DNA of 64,000 bases from Odontocerum albicorne (lineage: Eukaryota > Arthropoda > Insecta > Trichoptera > Odontoceridae). Made by a program: the position numbers and the translations under genes. Position 1 is the stretch's first letter, and every line of letters begins with the position of its first letter. Below are positions 9,098-20,355 of the stretch, one piece after another. Under the pieces are notes generated by a model that made no database searches, was not told the origin of the DNA, and saw nothing but the letters and a program-made list of their open reading frames with translations. The stretch lies in contig OX463866.1 of NCBI GenBank assembly GCA_949825065.1, positions 15,001 through 79,000 of the forward strand. The letters are read 5' to 3'.

Positions 9098-10381
9098 ATG
9101 TCTCATCGAGAGGCAAAGACTCCCGTCTCTGGGGACCCTTTTGCGAGGTCGGCAGTGACGCCTAGATCCCCGCATAGAAGGAGGCTCACTGAGGACAGTG
9201 ACAGCCCCGAGGCTGACGCGGACGTCATGGGAGCGAGCAGAGCCTCCAAGAGGGATCGAGCCCTGGAGCTCTGCGATAGTATCGCCAGAAGGACAAAGTC
9301 GACGGAAATCTCGGATGCCATAGAGGAAATCAGGGCTATAGTTTCCGACCTCGCTGGGAGTCCGGGAGCTGCTGACGGGAGTGAAAGTGGGACCAGAGGG
9401 GGTGCCGGTAATATGGAGGATGCGATAAGGCGCTTGGGGGAGCAAATGGCCAGCATGCAGAGGGACATGACGCAGATGAGGCAGGAGAGTAAAATCGGGA
9501 TTGTCCAGTCCGGCGCACGGATGACGTACGCAAGCGTCGCGGGGGGATCGAGAGGCGTAGGAAGTGCTCCTCGCATGGATGTCGCTATCTCGGGTAGCAT
9601 CCCCGACAAGAGGTACGCAGTGGTCGTCTCAAGCAGCGACAAAAAGGACACTGCGGACAGTATTAAGAAGCGTCTCCTCTCTGCTGTGAAGCCAAAAGAG
9701 CTTAAAATAGGGATCACCGGCGTGTCCACCATTTCGCAGAACCGAGTCGTGATAACTTGCCCGGAGGAGAAACACCTGACAAAACTCAAGGGGGCTATCA
9801 ATTCTGTCAAGGATCTCGCCGCGACCGATGGCAGGAGGAAGAGACCACTCGTCATCTTCAAGGGCATCTGCAGGACAGAGTCTGAACAGGACCTGATGGA
9901 GGAACTCGTGCTGCAGAACGACAAGGTGTTTGAGACCTTGGGGGGTGATCAGATCCAGGAACACCTGAGGATCATCAGAACCATGCCAAACAGGAACGAT
10001 ACCCGGAAGAATATACTCGCGTCAGTGTCGCCTCAGTTGAGGTCGACGCTGCTTAACAGGGGTCGGGTCAACCTCGGCTTCTCCAGGATCCACGTGGAGG
10101 ATTACTCGCCTCTGCTGCAATGCTTTCAGTGTCTCGGTTTCGGGCATATGACATCTCGGTGCACAGAGAAGCAGAGATGCATGCATTGTGCTGGTGATCA
10201 CCGTTTCTCGGAGTGCACTGTGAAGGAGAGGGAAGAATCCAAGAGATGCCACAATTGCTGCAGGGCCGGGGAGCGCGGCTTGAGCAGGGGAGACATCAAA
10301 CATAGGGCAAACAGTCGAGACTGCCCGTTTCTGCTGAAGATGGAGGGGAGGGCCAGAGAACGTACCGACTATGGCTGCTAA
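9098..10381 (+). CDS. E2 ORF1, gag-like zinc-knuckle protein
   Basis: A 427-residue nucleic-acid-binding protein of the same kind as E1 ORF1, distinct in sequence but collinear. The frame is open from 9044, but the start at 9098 (MSHREAKTPVSGDPFARS) is preferred because E6 ORF1 starts at the matching place (MPREVRTPVSGDPFARS). The central block is 'KRPLVIFKGICRTESEQDL'. Zinc knuckles near the C terminus are CFQCLGFGHMTSRC and CMHCAGDHRFSEC, followed by a C-HNCC motif. The stop (10379-10381) lies inside the ORF2 start region, an 11-base overlap (10371-10381). Confidence 0.88.
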   Translation: MSHREAKTPVSGDPFARSAVTPRSPHRRRLTEDSDSPEADADVMGASRASKRDRALELCDSIARRTKSTEISDAIEEIRAIVSDLAGSPGAADGSESGTRGGAGNMEDAIRRLGEQMASMQRDMTQMRQESKIGIVQSGARMTYASVAGGSRGVGSAPRMDVAISGSIPDKRYAVVVSSSDKKDTADSIKKRLLSAVKPKELKIGITGVSTISQNRVVITCPEEKHLTKLKGAINSVKDLAATDGRRKRPLVIFKGICRTESEQDLMEELVLQNDKVFETLGGDQIQEHLRIIRTMPNRNDTRKNILASVSPQLRSTLLNRGRVNLGFSRIHVEDYSPLLQCFQCLGFGHMTSRCTEKQRCMHCAGDHRFSECTVKEREESKRCHNCCRAGERGLSRGDIKHRANSRDCPFLLKMEGRARERTDYGC

Positions 10382-12857
10382 CGGGACAATAGTAGAGCTT
10401 CGGGAGCCTCGCGTTGTCGGGACGGGGACCTCGCTGGCCTCTGTCAGGGTGTGCCAAGTGAATTCGGGGCGATCGTCCGTGGCCTTGGACTTGATCAAGA
10501 GGGACTCGGCGGATGTCATGCTGCTGCAAGAGCCGTACACTGGCGCAACTGGACGGGTGCTCGGAGCGTCCGGAGCGGTGTACCAGTGGCCTGAAGCCAG
10601 CGCTGAAACTCCGGCGAAGACTTGCATCCTCCTCAACAACGGCGGCATGGGAGGGGTCCTCCTCTCAGAGTTCACGGACGCAAATTCTGTGTTCGTGTCT
10701 GTGGGCCTGGCGGGGGGGGGGCTGATCCTGGGATCGGTGTACATCGAGCCGCGTGCTGACCTGGAGCCGATGCTTGGAAGGCTCAGGGAGTTGGCTAAGG
10801 CGCACGAAGGTCGCCAGATTATAATAGAGGGGGATTTCAACGCCTGGAGCACCTGGTGGGGAAGTGACAGAACAAACGCTAGAGGTGCTGTTCTGAACGA
10901 CCTATGCGCAGAGCTCGGTTGGTACACACTGAACGAGGGAAACACTCCAACCTTCGAGGCCACGAGAGGGGGAAGACGGCTCGTCTCCTGCATAGACGTG
11001 TCCATTTGCAGTGAAGGGCTAATGGAGCAAATTCACGGGTGGCGAGTGGACGCATCGAGTGAGTTCTTCTCCGACCACAACGCCATACGCTTTGAGATAT
11101 CGACGGGAGGTTTCGCGCTGTCAGCCCCCCGCGGAACGAAGATATTTGCAACCGCTCGAGCCAACTGGAGGCGGTTTGACGAGGCAATCAGGACTACATT
11201 AGGCGAGGCGGTCGGAAATACTGCGTCGAGCTCGGAACCCTGGGATGCGGAGGGGCTCAGCGGGGCGTTCGAGTCGGTGGTGGTCTCTGCATGTCGCACT
11301 GCCATACCGCTCTTGAAGCCGCGCACGAGGCGAAGCTGCCCATGGTGGTCGGAGGATCTGGCAGCCCTAAAGAGGAAGATGATCGCTGCCAAGAGAAGGC
11401 TGAGAAACTCCAGTGCGATTCGTCGGGAGCTCATTCTTCCCGAGTACCTTGAAACCAAGGAGGAATTCAGGGCTGCAGTTGGATTGGCGAAAACGAGCAG
11501 TTGGAAGGAGTTTTGCCAATTGCAGACCGCTAAGACCGTTTGGGGCATGGTGGACAGGGTGCTCAAGAGCCGTAAGACGGTACCGCCGACTACACTCAGG
11601 ATTCGGGGAAAGATTTGTAGAACCGAGTCGGAAACGGCAAAGGGCATCCTGGAGCACTTTTTTCCGGGGGATAACACCGACACAGACTCGCTGGAAAATG
11701 GAAGCTTGAGGGAGCGGGTCGAGTTAATTCCAGACACTGCGGATGACCCACCATTCACGCTGCTGGAGTTGCAGACGGCCCTGGACACGATAAGCCCTAA
11801 AAAGGCTCCCGGGATAGACGGACTCACCTCGGACATATGCCGGCGAGTGGTACAACTCCACCCGGCGGAGGCATTGAATATGTTCAACCTCTGTCTGAGA
11901 ACCGGACGATTCCCGAGGAGATGGAAGGAATCAGCAGTCATACTGATTCCTAAACAGGGCAGACCGTCTGGAGACGTGACTTCCTCGAGGCCGATAGGAC
12001 TGCTTCCGGTATTTGGCAAGGTGCTTGAAAAACTGATCGTCGGAAGGCTTCAGTGGACGTTCGCAGGCGTTGGCTCACTCAGTGGTAGACAATACGGCTT
12101 CACGCAGCAAAGGTCAACAGAGGACGCCCTAAACCGTGCTGTCGGAGTGATGAGGGCGGCACGTGACGGCAAGAGAGTGGCAATAGTTGTCTCACTCGAC
12201 ATCAAGGGGACCTTTGACAATGCGTGGTGGCCCTTTCTGCTGGAACAACTGCGAGAAAAGAACTGTCCGAGAAACCTATTCTTACTGGTACAATCCTACC
12301 TCCAAGATAGAAAGGTAAGAATCGGTGTCGGGGATGCGACCGAGGAGAGGTCCGCGACGCTGGGATGCGTGCAGGGATCGTCGTGTGGGCCCTTCTTCTG
12401 GAATCTCATCATGGACAGCCTCCTGCAGGAAGATTTCGGGGAAGGAGTCCACATCCAGGCCTTTGCGGATGACGTACTGGTGATCTCGGACTGTGGCACG
12501 CTGAGTGAGGCAGAAGAGAGGATGAACAACACCCTTCGTAGGATCGATCTGTGGAGTCACCGCGCAAAACTTATGTTTTCGCCCGAAAAGACATTTGCAA
12601 TGTGCATCACAAGAAAGAAACTCCATAGACAAGCAAAGATTCACCTCGCACAGTCCGAGATAGCCATGGTGGACAGCATAAAAGTGCTGGGAGTCGTCAT
12701 CGACAGATGTCTCAACTGGTCGAAGCACGTGGACATGGTGTGTCGGAGGATAACTGCTCTCTTTGGGATGATAGCCACGTTCTTTTCGAATGCCCCGCAG
12801 GAGAAAAGACGAGGCACAGGGCCGCGAAGACCTAGCGGACTAACATCCTGGACATAG
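10371..12857 (+). pseudogene. E2 ORF2, endonuclease and reverse transcriptase present, RNase H deleted
   Basis: The frame opens at the ATG overlapping the ORF1 stop. Endonuclease motifs (LLQEPYTG, GDFNAWSTWWGS, SDHN) and reverse transcriptase motifs (KKAPGIDG, SLDIKGTFDNAWWP, GCVQGSSCG, AFADD) are intact. After 'ALFGMIA' the sequence jumps to the region encoding the extreme C terminus (compare 18704 with 19797 in E4), which removes the end of the thumb, RNase H and CCHC motif and shifts frame, giving a stop at 12855-12857. The shared CCA/CACG at the joint suggests a microhomology deletion. A Thr replaces Ala in the GAFD motif. Confidence 0.88.
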
Positions 12858-13050
12858 AGACATTAAAGGCTGCATTGATTGACAAAGAGACAGTGGGAGT
12901 GGCGCAGGACTTCATGAGGAAGATCGTCAGACACATGATTGGGATGAACGAAAGACAGAACATGGGCACACAGGGAACACAATAGGTACACATAATCACT
13001 CTGGGGACAATGCCGAAGGAACATACACCAGATCGGAAGGCCACTGGGCC

Positions 13051-16000
13051 CTTGGGAGATTGGCACAGGACATGGTGGCCATGTCAGACGCCGGGGTGAG
13101 TCTCCTGCAGGAGCCGTACACCGGAGCTGTCGGGAAAGTGAGCTGCAGCGGTAAAAATGTTTTTCAGTGGCAGGGCGGCACTCGCGATAACCGCTGCAAG
13201 GCGACGATTTTGATAAACCCAGACATCCCAGTGGGATGGCAGCTGGATGATTACACCGACGCCAACTCGGTCTTCGTGACGGTGAAGACGACGACTGACA
13301 GAAACATCATATTCGGCTCGGTATATGTCGAGCCAGAAGCGGATCTTGACCCCATCATTGCAAACCTGGGATTGGTATTCGCGGCAGCCGAGAACATGGG
13401 CGCTTTGATCATGGTCGGGGGCGACTTCAATGCGAAGAGTCCCTGGTGGGGCTCCAGCGTGACGGACAGGAGAGGCGTTAAACTGGCCGACTTTATGGCG
13501 GGGATGGGCTGCACCGTGTTGAACCGAGGTGATTCTCCCACTTTTGAAGTATTCAGGAGAGGGAGAAGAATAACTTCCAGCATCGACGTTACGTTCTGCT
13601 GTGCTGCGATGGAAGGACTGGTGTCGGACTGGGAGGTGGATGCGGAGAACGATGGAGTTTCAGACCACAACGCCATCCATTTTTCGATAGGCGCCGTCAT
13701 TCCATCGAAACCTTCTAACCCGGTAACAACGAGACGTTATAGAACCGACTTGGCCAACTGGAGCAAATTTTCCGAGGCTTTTTCTATATTCGCAAATGAC
13801 CTCACGAATGCCGTGAAAAGATGTGGCAGTGCCCAGGAACTCGATCTGATCTGGGGCGAAATGTACTCCATACTGAGCAGAGCCTGCAATAAATCCATGC
13901 CGCCATACAAGATAGGCTCCACCGACAAGAAACGTTGCCCGTGGTGGAACGAGGATCTCGCCAAGCTCAAAAAACAGGTGATAGCGGCGAAACGAAAGGT
14001 CCGTAACTCTAGCGAATATAGAAGGAGGAACGTTACAATACCCATATATGTAGAACTTAAAGAGAAGTTCCGCTCGGAGGTCTCCAAGTCGAAGACGGAA
14101 CACTGGAAAGACTACTGCCGGGTGCAAGACAGAGAGACGATTTGGGGCATGATGGACAGAATCGGTGGCCGCGCACGACGTATACCGACGAACGTTTCGG
14201 TCGGGGGGAGGATGTTCGATGACGCAGGGGAGATGGTGACTGCGGTCCTTGAGCATTTTTACCCCGACGATGACTGCTCCACCGAGACTGCACTTCATGC
14301 GTCAATCAGGCACGAGGCATCGGGGGTCCCGGATGCGGGGGATGAGCCCGGATTTGTCGAGGTCGAGATTCGGATGGCGATAGGGGAGATGAGTCCGAAG
14401 AAGGCACCGGGAGCTGACGGTTTCACATCCGATGTACTGGCTAGAGTGGCTGGTGATCACCCGGATCTGATAACTGAGCTCATGAATGCCTGTCTGAGGA
14501 TCTCACACTTCCCGACCGCCTGGAAGGGGGCTCACGCCATCTTAGTCCCGAAGTCCGGAAAGCCCGGAGTTGACGTCTCGAACTTTAGGCCTATCGGACT
14601 CATCTCAGTATTCGGGAAGCTCTTGGAAAAACTGATGAATGGCCGGGTTACTTGGCGGATGGAGCGCGAGGGCACAATCAGCGGCAGACAATTTGGATTC
14701 ACACACCAAAAATCGGCCGAGGATGCCTTAAACGCTGTTGTCGCTATATTAAAACGGGCAAGAACCAGTAAGAAGATTGCCATTGCCGTTTCTCTTGACA
14801 TCAGAGGGGCATTCGACCACGCGTGGTGGCCGTTCCTGAAAGTCCAGCTAATCAGAAGAGGTTGCCCGCGCAACATCTTTCTACTTATAGAGAGCTACTT
14901 GCGAGACCGCAGCGTATCAATGACACTGCGGGACAACACCGGCAAGAAGGCCACCACGAAGGGATGCGTCCAGGGATCGGCGTGCGGCCCGAAGATGTGG
15001 AACCTTATAGTCGACGATCTCCTTCAGACGGATTTCGGAGACGGAGTGCACATCCAGGCGTACGCCGATGACATTGTATTGATAGTCACTGGTGACTGTA
15101 TGGATGACGTGGAGAGGGAAACCAACGACGCTCTGGCCTTGGTGGGTAGCTGGGGTCAGCGGGCGAAGCTGAATTTCTCCGCTCCGAAATCGTTGGCCAT
15201 GGTAGTCACCAGAAAACTTGCACAGCGTGAACCGTGCTTGTGGCTGAGTGGGGAAAGCGTGTCGATTGTAGACAGCTTTAAGCTTCTTGGAGTCGTGATA
15301 GACAAGAACTTAGGCTGGAGCAAACATGTTGACCTCATCCGTAGCAAGATGGCCACGCAATATAATGTCCTATCCAGAATTGCCAGATGCACCTGGGGAG
15401 TTATGCCGGACGTCGTCAGGACGATCTATGTCGGAGCGGTGCAGCCTATTGCCCTATATTGCGCGAGTGTGTGGGGAGAGGCCTGCCTCCGGAAAACAGT
15501 GGCGAAGAGGATTGATCAGGCCCAAAGACCGTTCTGCATACGTATGATAAGAGGATACCGCACGGTGTCATCGGCATCAGCCGCGGCCGTGGCGGGAGTC
15601 ATGCCGCTGAGTTTAAAGGCTCAAGAGAGCGCCGATTTGTACGCTGTCAGAAGAGGTGGTCCGCTGCCGGGAGTCCCTGACAACAGAAAATACCAAGGCG
15701 TGGTCAAAAGATCCGATCTACCGCATCCCTCGGAGTATGGCCCGATCATCAAGCTCAACGTCGACGGTCGAGGCCCCCCATGTCTGACACTGTATACGGA
15801 TGGAAACCTGCTCGAAGGCAGGGTCGGAGCGGCTTTCGTGGCCTACAGGAATGGACAAGAAATAACACGCAAGAAAATTAAACTAGCAGACTACTGCTCG
15901 GTGTTCCAGGCGGAGTTGGTCGCGATGAGAGAAGCTCTATCCTGGGTTGAGGGGGCAAAAGATACCTTGCTATCGGTGGAGATACACTCAGATTCTCTAT

Positions 16001-16665
16001 CTGGCCTGAGAGGGATCACCGACCCCAGGAGCACCAATCCGATAATCAGGTCCATTCTCGACTCGGTGAGCAGACTGAGGTGCCGAGGAACGGAAGCGAA
16101 CTTCCACTGGGTGAAAGGTCACTCTGGAAACATAGGAAACGACAGGGCTGACGAGCTAGCCAGGGCCGCAGGGAAACTGAAGACGGTGCCGGTTTACGAC
16201 AAGTTCCCGCGGAGCTACGCGGTTGCGACACTCAGAGAGAAATACATCACTGACTGGAATAAATTTTATGTTGCAGGTACTACCGGAGGCACCACCAAAT
16301 TGTTCTTCGGGAGCATAAGCGAGGCGCTCGAGCACAGGAGAAGGATCATCCCCACATTCGAAGTAACGCAGGCGCTCACAGGACACGGATGCTTCATGAA
16401 ATACCTAAAAAGATTTCATCTTGCGGAGTCTGAGGGCTGCCCATGTGACGAGAGTGTGGTGCAGAATGTGCTACACGTGCTGCTGAGTTGTCCCGCGCAG
16501 GCCATCAGACGAAGGAAACTAGAGAACGAGTTGAGGGTGTCCCGACTGCAACTGGAACATCTAAAAAAAGGACTGTTAATGAAGGAGAATGTTTTTACCA
16601 TATGTGAATATATCGCCGATGTAGTTAATTCCACAAAACACATGAACACTATTACAAGGGAATAA
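13051..16665 (+). CDS. E3 ORF2, partial (N-terminal ~30 residues missing)
   Basis: About 1204 residues are open to a TAA at 16663-16665. The first visible motif, LLQEPYTGAVG, lies about 15 residues in, whereas in E1 it lies near residue 40, so a few tens of residues are lost. Visible motifs are GGDFNAKSPWWGS and SDHN (endonuclease); KKAPGADG, SLDIRGAFDHAWWP, GCVQGSACG and AYADD (reverse transcriptase); YTDGNLLEG, FQAEL, HSDSLSG and KGHSGNIGNDRADELA (RNase H; TDGN in place of the TDGS of the other copies); and a C-terminal CPCDE...H...C motif. No ORF1 is attached, so the copy is not autonomous. Confidence 0.88.
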   Translation, partial: LGRLAQDMVAMSDAGVSLLQEPYTGAVGKVSCSGKNVFQWQGGTRDNRCKATILINPDIPVGWQLDDYTDANSVFVTVKTTTDRNIIFGSVYVEPEADLDPIIANLGLVFAAAENMGALIMVGGDFNAKSPWWGSSVTDRRGVKLADFMAGMGCTVLNRGDSPTFEVFRRGRRITSSIDVTFCCAAMEGLVSDWEVDAENDGVSDHNAIHFSIGAVIPSKPSNPVTTRRYRTDLANWSKFSEAFSIFANDLTNAVKRCGSAQELDLIWGEMYSILSRACNKSMPPYKIGSTDKKRCPWWNEDLAKLKKQVIAAKRKVRNSSEYRRRNVTIPIYVELKEKFRSEVSKSKTEHWKDYCRVQDRETIWGMMDRIGGRARRIPTNVSVGGRMFDDAGEMVTAVLEHFYPDDDCSTETALHASIRHEASGVPDAGDEPGFVEVEIRMAIGEMSPKKAPGADGFTSDVLARVAGDHPDLITELMNACLRISHFPTAWKGAHAILVPKSGKPGVDVSNFRPIGLISVFGKLLEKLMNGRVTWRMEREGTISGRQFGFTHQKSAEDALNAVVAILKRARTSKKIAIAVSLDIRGAFDHAWWPFLKVQLIRRGCPRNIFLLIESYLRDRSVSMTLRDNTGKKATTKGCVQGSACGPKMWNLIVDDLLQTDFGDGVHIQAYADDIVLIVTGDCMDDVERETNDALALVGSWGQRAKLNFSAPKSLAMVVTRKLAQREPCLWLSGESVSIVDSFKLLGVVIDKNLGWSKHVDLIRSKMATQYNVLSRIARCTWGVMPDVVRTIYVGAVQPIALYCASVWGEACLRKTVAKRIDQAQRPFCIRMIRGYRTVSSASAAAVAGVMPLSLKAQESADLYAVRRGGPLPGVPDNRKYQGVVKRSDLPHPSEYGPIIKLNVDGRGPPCLTLYTDGNLLEGRVGAAFVAYRNGQEITRKKIKLADYCSVFQAELVAMREALSWVEGAKDTLLSVEIHSDSLSGLRGITDPRSTNPIIRSILDSVSRLRCRGTEANFHWVKGHSGNIGNDRADELARAAGKLKTVPVYDKFPRSYAVATLREKYITDWNKFYVAGTTGGTTKLFFGSISEALEHRRRIIPTFEVTQALTGHGCFMKYLKRFHLAESEGCPCDESVVQNVLHVLLSCPAQAIRRRKLENELRVSRLQLEHLKKGLLMKENVFTICEYIADVVNSTKHMNTITRE

Positions 16666-16701
16666 TACCAAAGGGCAGGTCTCTTTGAAGGGCCTTCAGC
16701 C

Positions 16702-16985
16702 GCGTCCCGACGGAGTTTACCGCGATTTCTCCTATTGTAAGGCAAATGCCGGGGCGCTTCCAATAAAGTCGTGCGCGAACGCATTCCTTGTCCTATCCAT
16801 ACACTGAACATTCGAAACACATAAAACATATTCAGAGCAATTAATGATAAACACTTTTGGGGTATGCACTGAGGGAACAAGCAAAGAAGTGGGTCTCCAT
16901 AGAACCACTTCAGAGAGTCCAAACACAATCCCGGGGTTATAAACCTGGTGCGTCATAAGCCAAGTTGCCCATTAGCTCAACTCAT
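16702..16985 (+). promoter_or_regulatory. E3 3' UTR RNA structure
   Basis: The outer stem GCGTCCCG (16702-16709) pairs with CGGGGCGC (16750-16757) with one G-U pair. The inner hairpin is GGAG/CTCC. The motif GTGCGCGAACGC starts at 16771. A terminal hairpin, AACCTGG with CCAAGTT (one mismatch), lies upstream of the poly(A). The paired bases differ from those in families I and II in a compensating way. Confidence 0.55.
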
Positions 16986-17005
16986 CAAAAAAAAAAAAAA
17001 AAAAA

Positions 17006-17065
17006 CCTAACCTAACCTAACCTAACCTAACCTAACCTAACCTAACCTAACCTAACCTAACCTAA
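17006..17065. repeat. Telomeric (CCTAA)12 array
   Basis: Twelve perfect units lie between the E3 poly(A) and the truncated 5' edge of E4. Confidence 0.95.
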
Positions 17066-17066
17066 G

Positions 17067-20008
17067 ATATTTGCAACCGCTCGAGCCAACTGGAGGCGGT
17101 TTGACGAGGCAATCAGGACTACATTAGGCGAGGTGGTCGGAGGTACTGCGTCGAGCTCGGAACCCTGGGATGCGGAGGGGCTCAGCGGGGCGTTCGAGTC
17201 GGTGGTGGTCTCTGCATGTCGCACTGCCATACCGCTCTTGAAGCCGCGCACGAGGCGAAGCTGCCCATGGTGGTCGGAGGATCTGGCAGCCCTAAAGAGG
17301 AAGATGATCGCTGCCAATAGAAGGCTGAGAAACTCCAGTGCGATTCGTCGGGAGCTCATTCTTCCCGAGTACCTTGAAACCAAGAAGGAATTCAGGGCTG
17401 CAGTTAAATTGGCGAAAACGAGCAGTTGGAAGGAGTTTTGCCAATTGCAGACCGCTGAGACCGTTTGGGGCATGGTGGACAGGGTGCTCCAGAGCCGTAG
17501 GACGGTACCGCCGACTACACTCAGGATTCGGGGAAAGATTTGTAGAACCGAGTCGGAAACGGCAAAGGGCATCCTGGAGCACTTTTTTCCGGGGGATAAC
17601 ACCGACACAGACTCGCTGGAGAATGGAAGCGTGAGGGAGCGGGTCGAGTTAATTCCAGACACTGCGGATGACCCACCATTCACGCTGCTGGAGTTGCAGA
17701 CGGCCCTGGACACGATAAGCCCTAAAAAGGCTCCCGGGATAGACGGACTCACCTCGGACATATACCGGCGAGTGGTACAACTCCACCCGGCGGAGGCACT
17801 GAATATGTTCAACCTCTGTCTGAGAACCGGACGATTCCCGAGGAGATGGAAGGAATCAGCAGTCATACTGATTCCTAAACAGGGCAGACCGTCTGGAGAC
17901 GTGACTTCCTCGAGGCCGATAGGACTGCTTCCGGTATTTGGCAAGATGCTTGAAAAACTGATCGTCGGAAGGCTTCAGTGGACGTTCGCAAGCGTTGGCT
18001 CACTCAGTGGTAGACAATACGGCTTCACGCAGCAAAGGTCAACAGAGGACGCCCTAAACCGTGCTGTCGGAGTGATGAAGGCGGCGCGCGACGGCAAGAG
18101 AGTGGCAATAGTTGTCTCACTCGACATTAAGGGGGCCTTTGACAATGCGTGGTGGCCCTTTCTGCTGGAACAACTGCGAGAAAAGAACTGTCCGAGAAAC
18201 CTATTCCTGCTGGTACAGTCCTACCTCCAAGATAGAAAGGTAAGGATCGGTGTCGGGAGTGCGACCGAGGAGAGGTCCGCGACGCTGGGATGCGTGCAGG
18301 GATCGTCGTGTGGGCCCTTCTTCTGGAATCTCATCATGGACAGCCTTCTGCAGGAAGATTTCGGGGAGGGAGTCCACATCCAGGCCTTTGCGGATGACGT
18401 ACTGGTGATCTCGGACTGTGGCACGCTGAGTGAGGCAGAAGAGAGGATGAACAACACCCTTCGTAGGATCGATCTGTGGAGTCACCGCGCAAAACTTATG
18501 TTTTCGCCCGAAAAGACATTTGCAATGTGCATCACAAGAAAGAAACTCCATAGACAAGCAAAGATTCACCTCGCACAGTCCGAGATAGCCATGGTGGACA
18601 GCATAAAAGTGCTGGGAGTCGTCATCGACAATGTCTCAACTGGTCCAAGCACGTGGACATGGTGTGTCAGAGGATAACTGCTCTCTTTGGGATGATAGCC
18701 AGGGCTGCCAAGCCGACTTGGGGTTTGTCCTCGGAGGTTCTCCGTCAGCTTTACTGGGGAGCGCTGGAGCCGGTGGCACTCTATTGCGCCAGCATATGGG
18801 CGGAAGCGTGCGGGAGAAGGGCCATTCGAAGAAGACTAAACCAAGCCCAGAGGCCCATATGTATCAGAATCTGCCGGGGTTACAGGACCATGTCACTGAA
18901 CTCGGCGATGGCGATCTCCGGTGTGCCCCCGCTCGCTCTCGTGGTGCGGGAGAGGGCCGAGGTGTACGGGGTGAAACGGAGGAGGACACTTTATTCGCTG
19001 CCCGAGGACAGAAAATGCATGGTGCCGGTCGATTGGGTGACTCTCCCGCACCCGGCGTCCATGCGGCGTGAAAGCATCTGCGAGGAGGCGGGGCAAAACG
19101 CGCCGGACTTGAACGTCTACACAGACGGGAGCTTACTAAACGGCAAAGTCGGTGCCGCATTTGTGGTGTACAGGCGTGGGACCGAGGTCGCTAGAGGGAA
19201 GTTCAAGCTGGCGGACTACTGTTCCGTGTTCCAGGCGGAGCTGGTGGCTATGCGGGAGGCACTGAGGTGGGCGATTTCCAGTAGAACTACCGGGAAAGTG
19301 ATCTGTCTTGAATCGGACTCGCTCTCGGGTCTGGCAGCAATGAGGGATCATAGAAGTCTAAACCCCATAGTAAGGGAGATTTTCCACATGGCTGACTGCA
19401 TAAGAGAGCGACGAAACCGAATATCGTTCGCATGGGTTAAGGGACACTCCGGCAACGTTGGAAACGACAGAGCGGACGAGCTTGCGATTGCGGCGGGAGC
19501 TTTGCGAGTGCAACCGGTCTATGACCTGTTTCCGCTGAGCAATGCCAAAATGCGCATCAGGCAGAAGACAGTGGAAGCATGGAACGCAGAATACAGTGGG
19601 GACTCAACCGGGAGCACTACCAAGAGGTTCCTCCCGACCATAACTCAGGCACTCCAATGCTCGGAAATTTGCTCTCCGACGTACGAAGTGTCACAGATTC
19701 TGTCAGGGCACGGAGCTATGAGAGCCTACTTGAAGCGGTTTAATCTGGTGACTGATGATTCCTGCCCCTGTGACGACACGACACCACAGACGGTGGACCA
19801 CGTTCTATTCGAATGCCCCGCAGGAGAAAAGACGAGGCACAGGGCCGCGAAGACCTTGCGGACTAACATCCTGGACATAGAGACATTAAAGGCTGCATTG
19901 ATTGACAAAGAGACAGTGGGAGTGGCGCAGGACTTCATGAGGAAGATCGTCAGACACATGATTGGGATGAACGAAAGACAGAACATGGGCACACAGGGAA
20001 CACAATAG
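17067..20008 (+). pseudogene. E4 ORF2, frameshifted reverse transcriptase / RNase H fragment
   Basis: It lacks the endonuclease. The reverse transcriptase (SLDIKGAFDNAWWP, AFADD) reads from 17067 to about 18630. There 'gacaatgtctc' stands where E2 has 'gacagatgtctc', a single-base loss that shifts the frame (first frame stops at 18675-18677). The second frame continues to 20008 with the RNase H motifs YTDGSLLNG, FQAEL, ESDSLSG and KGHSGNVGNDRADELA and the C-terminal CPCDD...H...C motif. Apart from truncation and this indel it is well preserved. Confidence 0.9.
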
Positions 20009-20075
20009 GTACACATAATCACTCTGGGGACAATGCCGAAGGAACATACACCAGATCGGAAGGCCACTGGGCCGG

Positions 20076-20325
20076 CCACCCCGATTGAGTTTTCTGCGTT
20101 TTCTCAATCTTAGGGCAGATGCCGGGGTGGACACCAATAAAGACGTGCGCAGACGCCTTCCCACCCATCCCTGATTAGAGCCAAACAGACACAATAATAC
20201 AAAGAACACTGACACCGCTGTCAGGGAACACATAAAGGGGAAAATCCACGGCGAGCCAGTTCGCCGAGGTAAATAATAAGGAATAAAAAATTCGATCCCG
20301 CAACCTTGTACGCGATAAGCAAGGT
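20076..20325 (+). promoter_or_regulatory. E4 3' UTR RNA structure
   Basis: The outer stem CCACCCCG (20076-20083) pairs with CGGGGTGG (20123-20130). The inner hairpin is GATTGAG/CTCAATC, where E0 and E1 have GACTGAG/CTCAGTC. A GTGCGCAGACGC motif follows near 20145, and a terminal hairpin ACCTTG (20303-20308) / CAAGGT (20320-20325). Confidence 0.6.
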
Positions 20326-20355
20326 CTCCCACATCGCAACTCTCACCTGATTCAA

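Larger units (their letters stand above)
7928..13050 (+). mobile_element. E2: family II telomere-targeted LINE, ORF2 internally deleted, 3' end lost
   Basis: The 5' end is complete and begins with the same AGTTGTGATCATACC as E1. The leader (7928-9097) shares with E1 the 'gggcgacggccccgg' block and TTTTCCGG repeats, then diverges into T-rich sequence. ORF1 is intact; ORF2 carries a deletion of about 1.1 kb. The 3' UTR stops at 'ggccactgggcc' (13050), where E3 begins with no telomere repeat between. E4 shows what the missing 3' UTR looks like. Confidence 0.88.
13051..17005 (+). mobile_element. E3: family III telomere-targeted LINE, 5'-truncated, fused to E2
   Basis: It starts abruptly inside the endonuclease domain at 13051, next to the E2 3' UTR, with no CCTAA at the joint. 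This points to recombination between elements, or deletion, after insertion. ORF2 is otherwise open. The 3' UTR has the shared structure and the poly(A) runs 16987-17005 into CCTAA. Confidence 0.87.
17066..20355 (+). mobile_element. E4: family II telomere-targeted LINE, 5'-truncated, no poly(A)
   Basis: It begins in ORF2 just after the endonuclease (GATATTTGCAACC, equivalent to about 11140 in E2) directly after CCTAA. It is very similar to E2 across the shared reverse transcriptase region. The 3' UTR (20009-20355) ends '...CACCTGATTCAA' and passes into CCTAACC with no poly(A), the same end as in E8. Confidence 0.9.
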
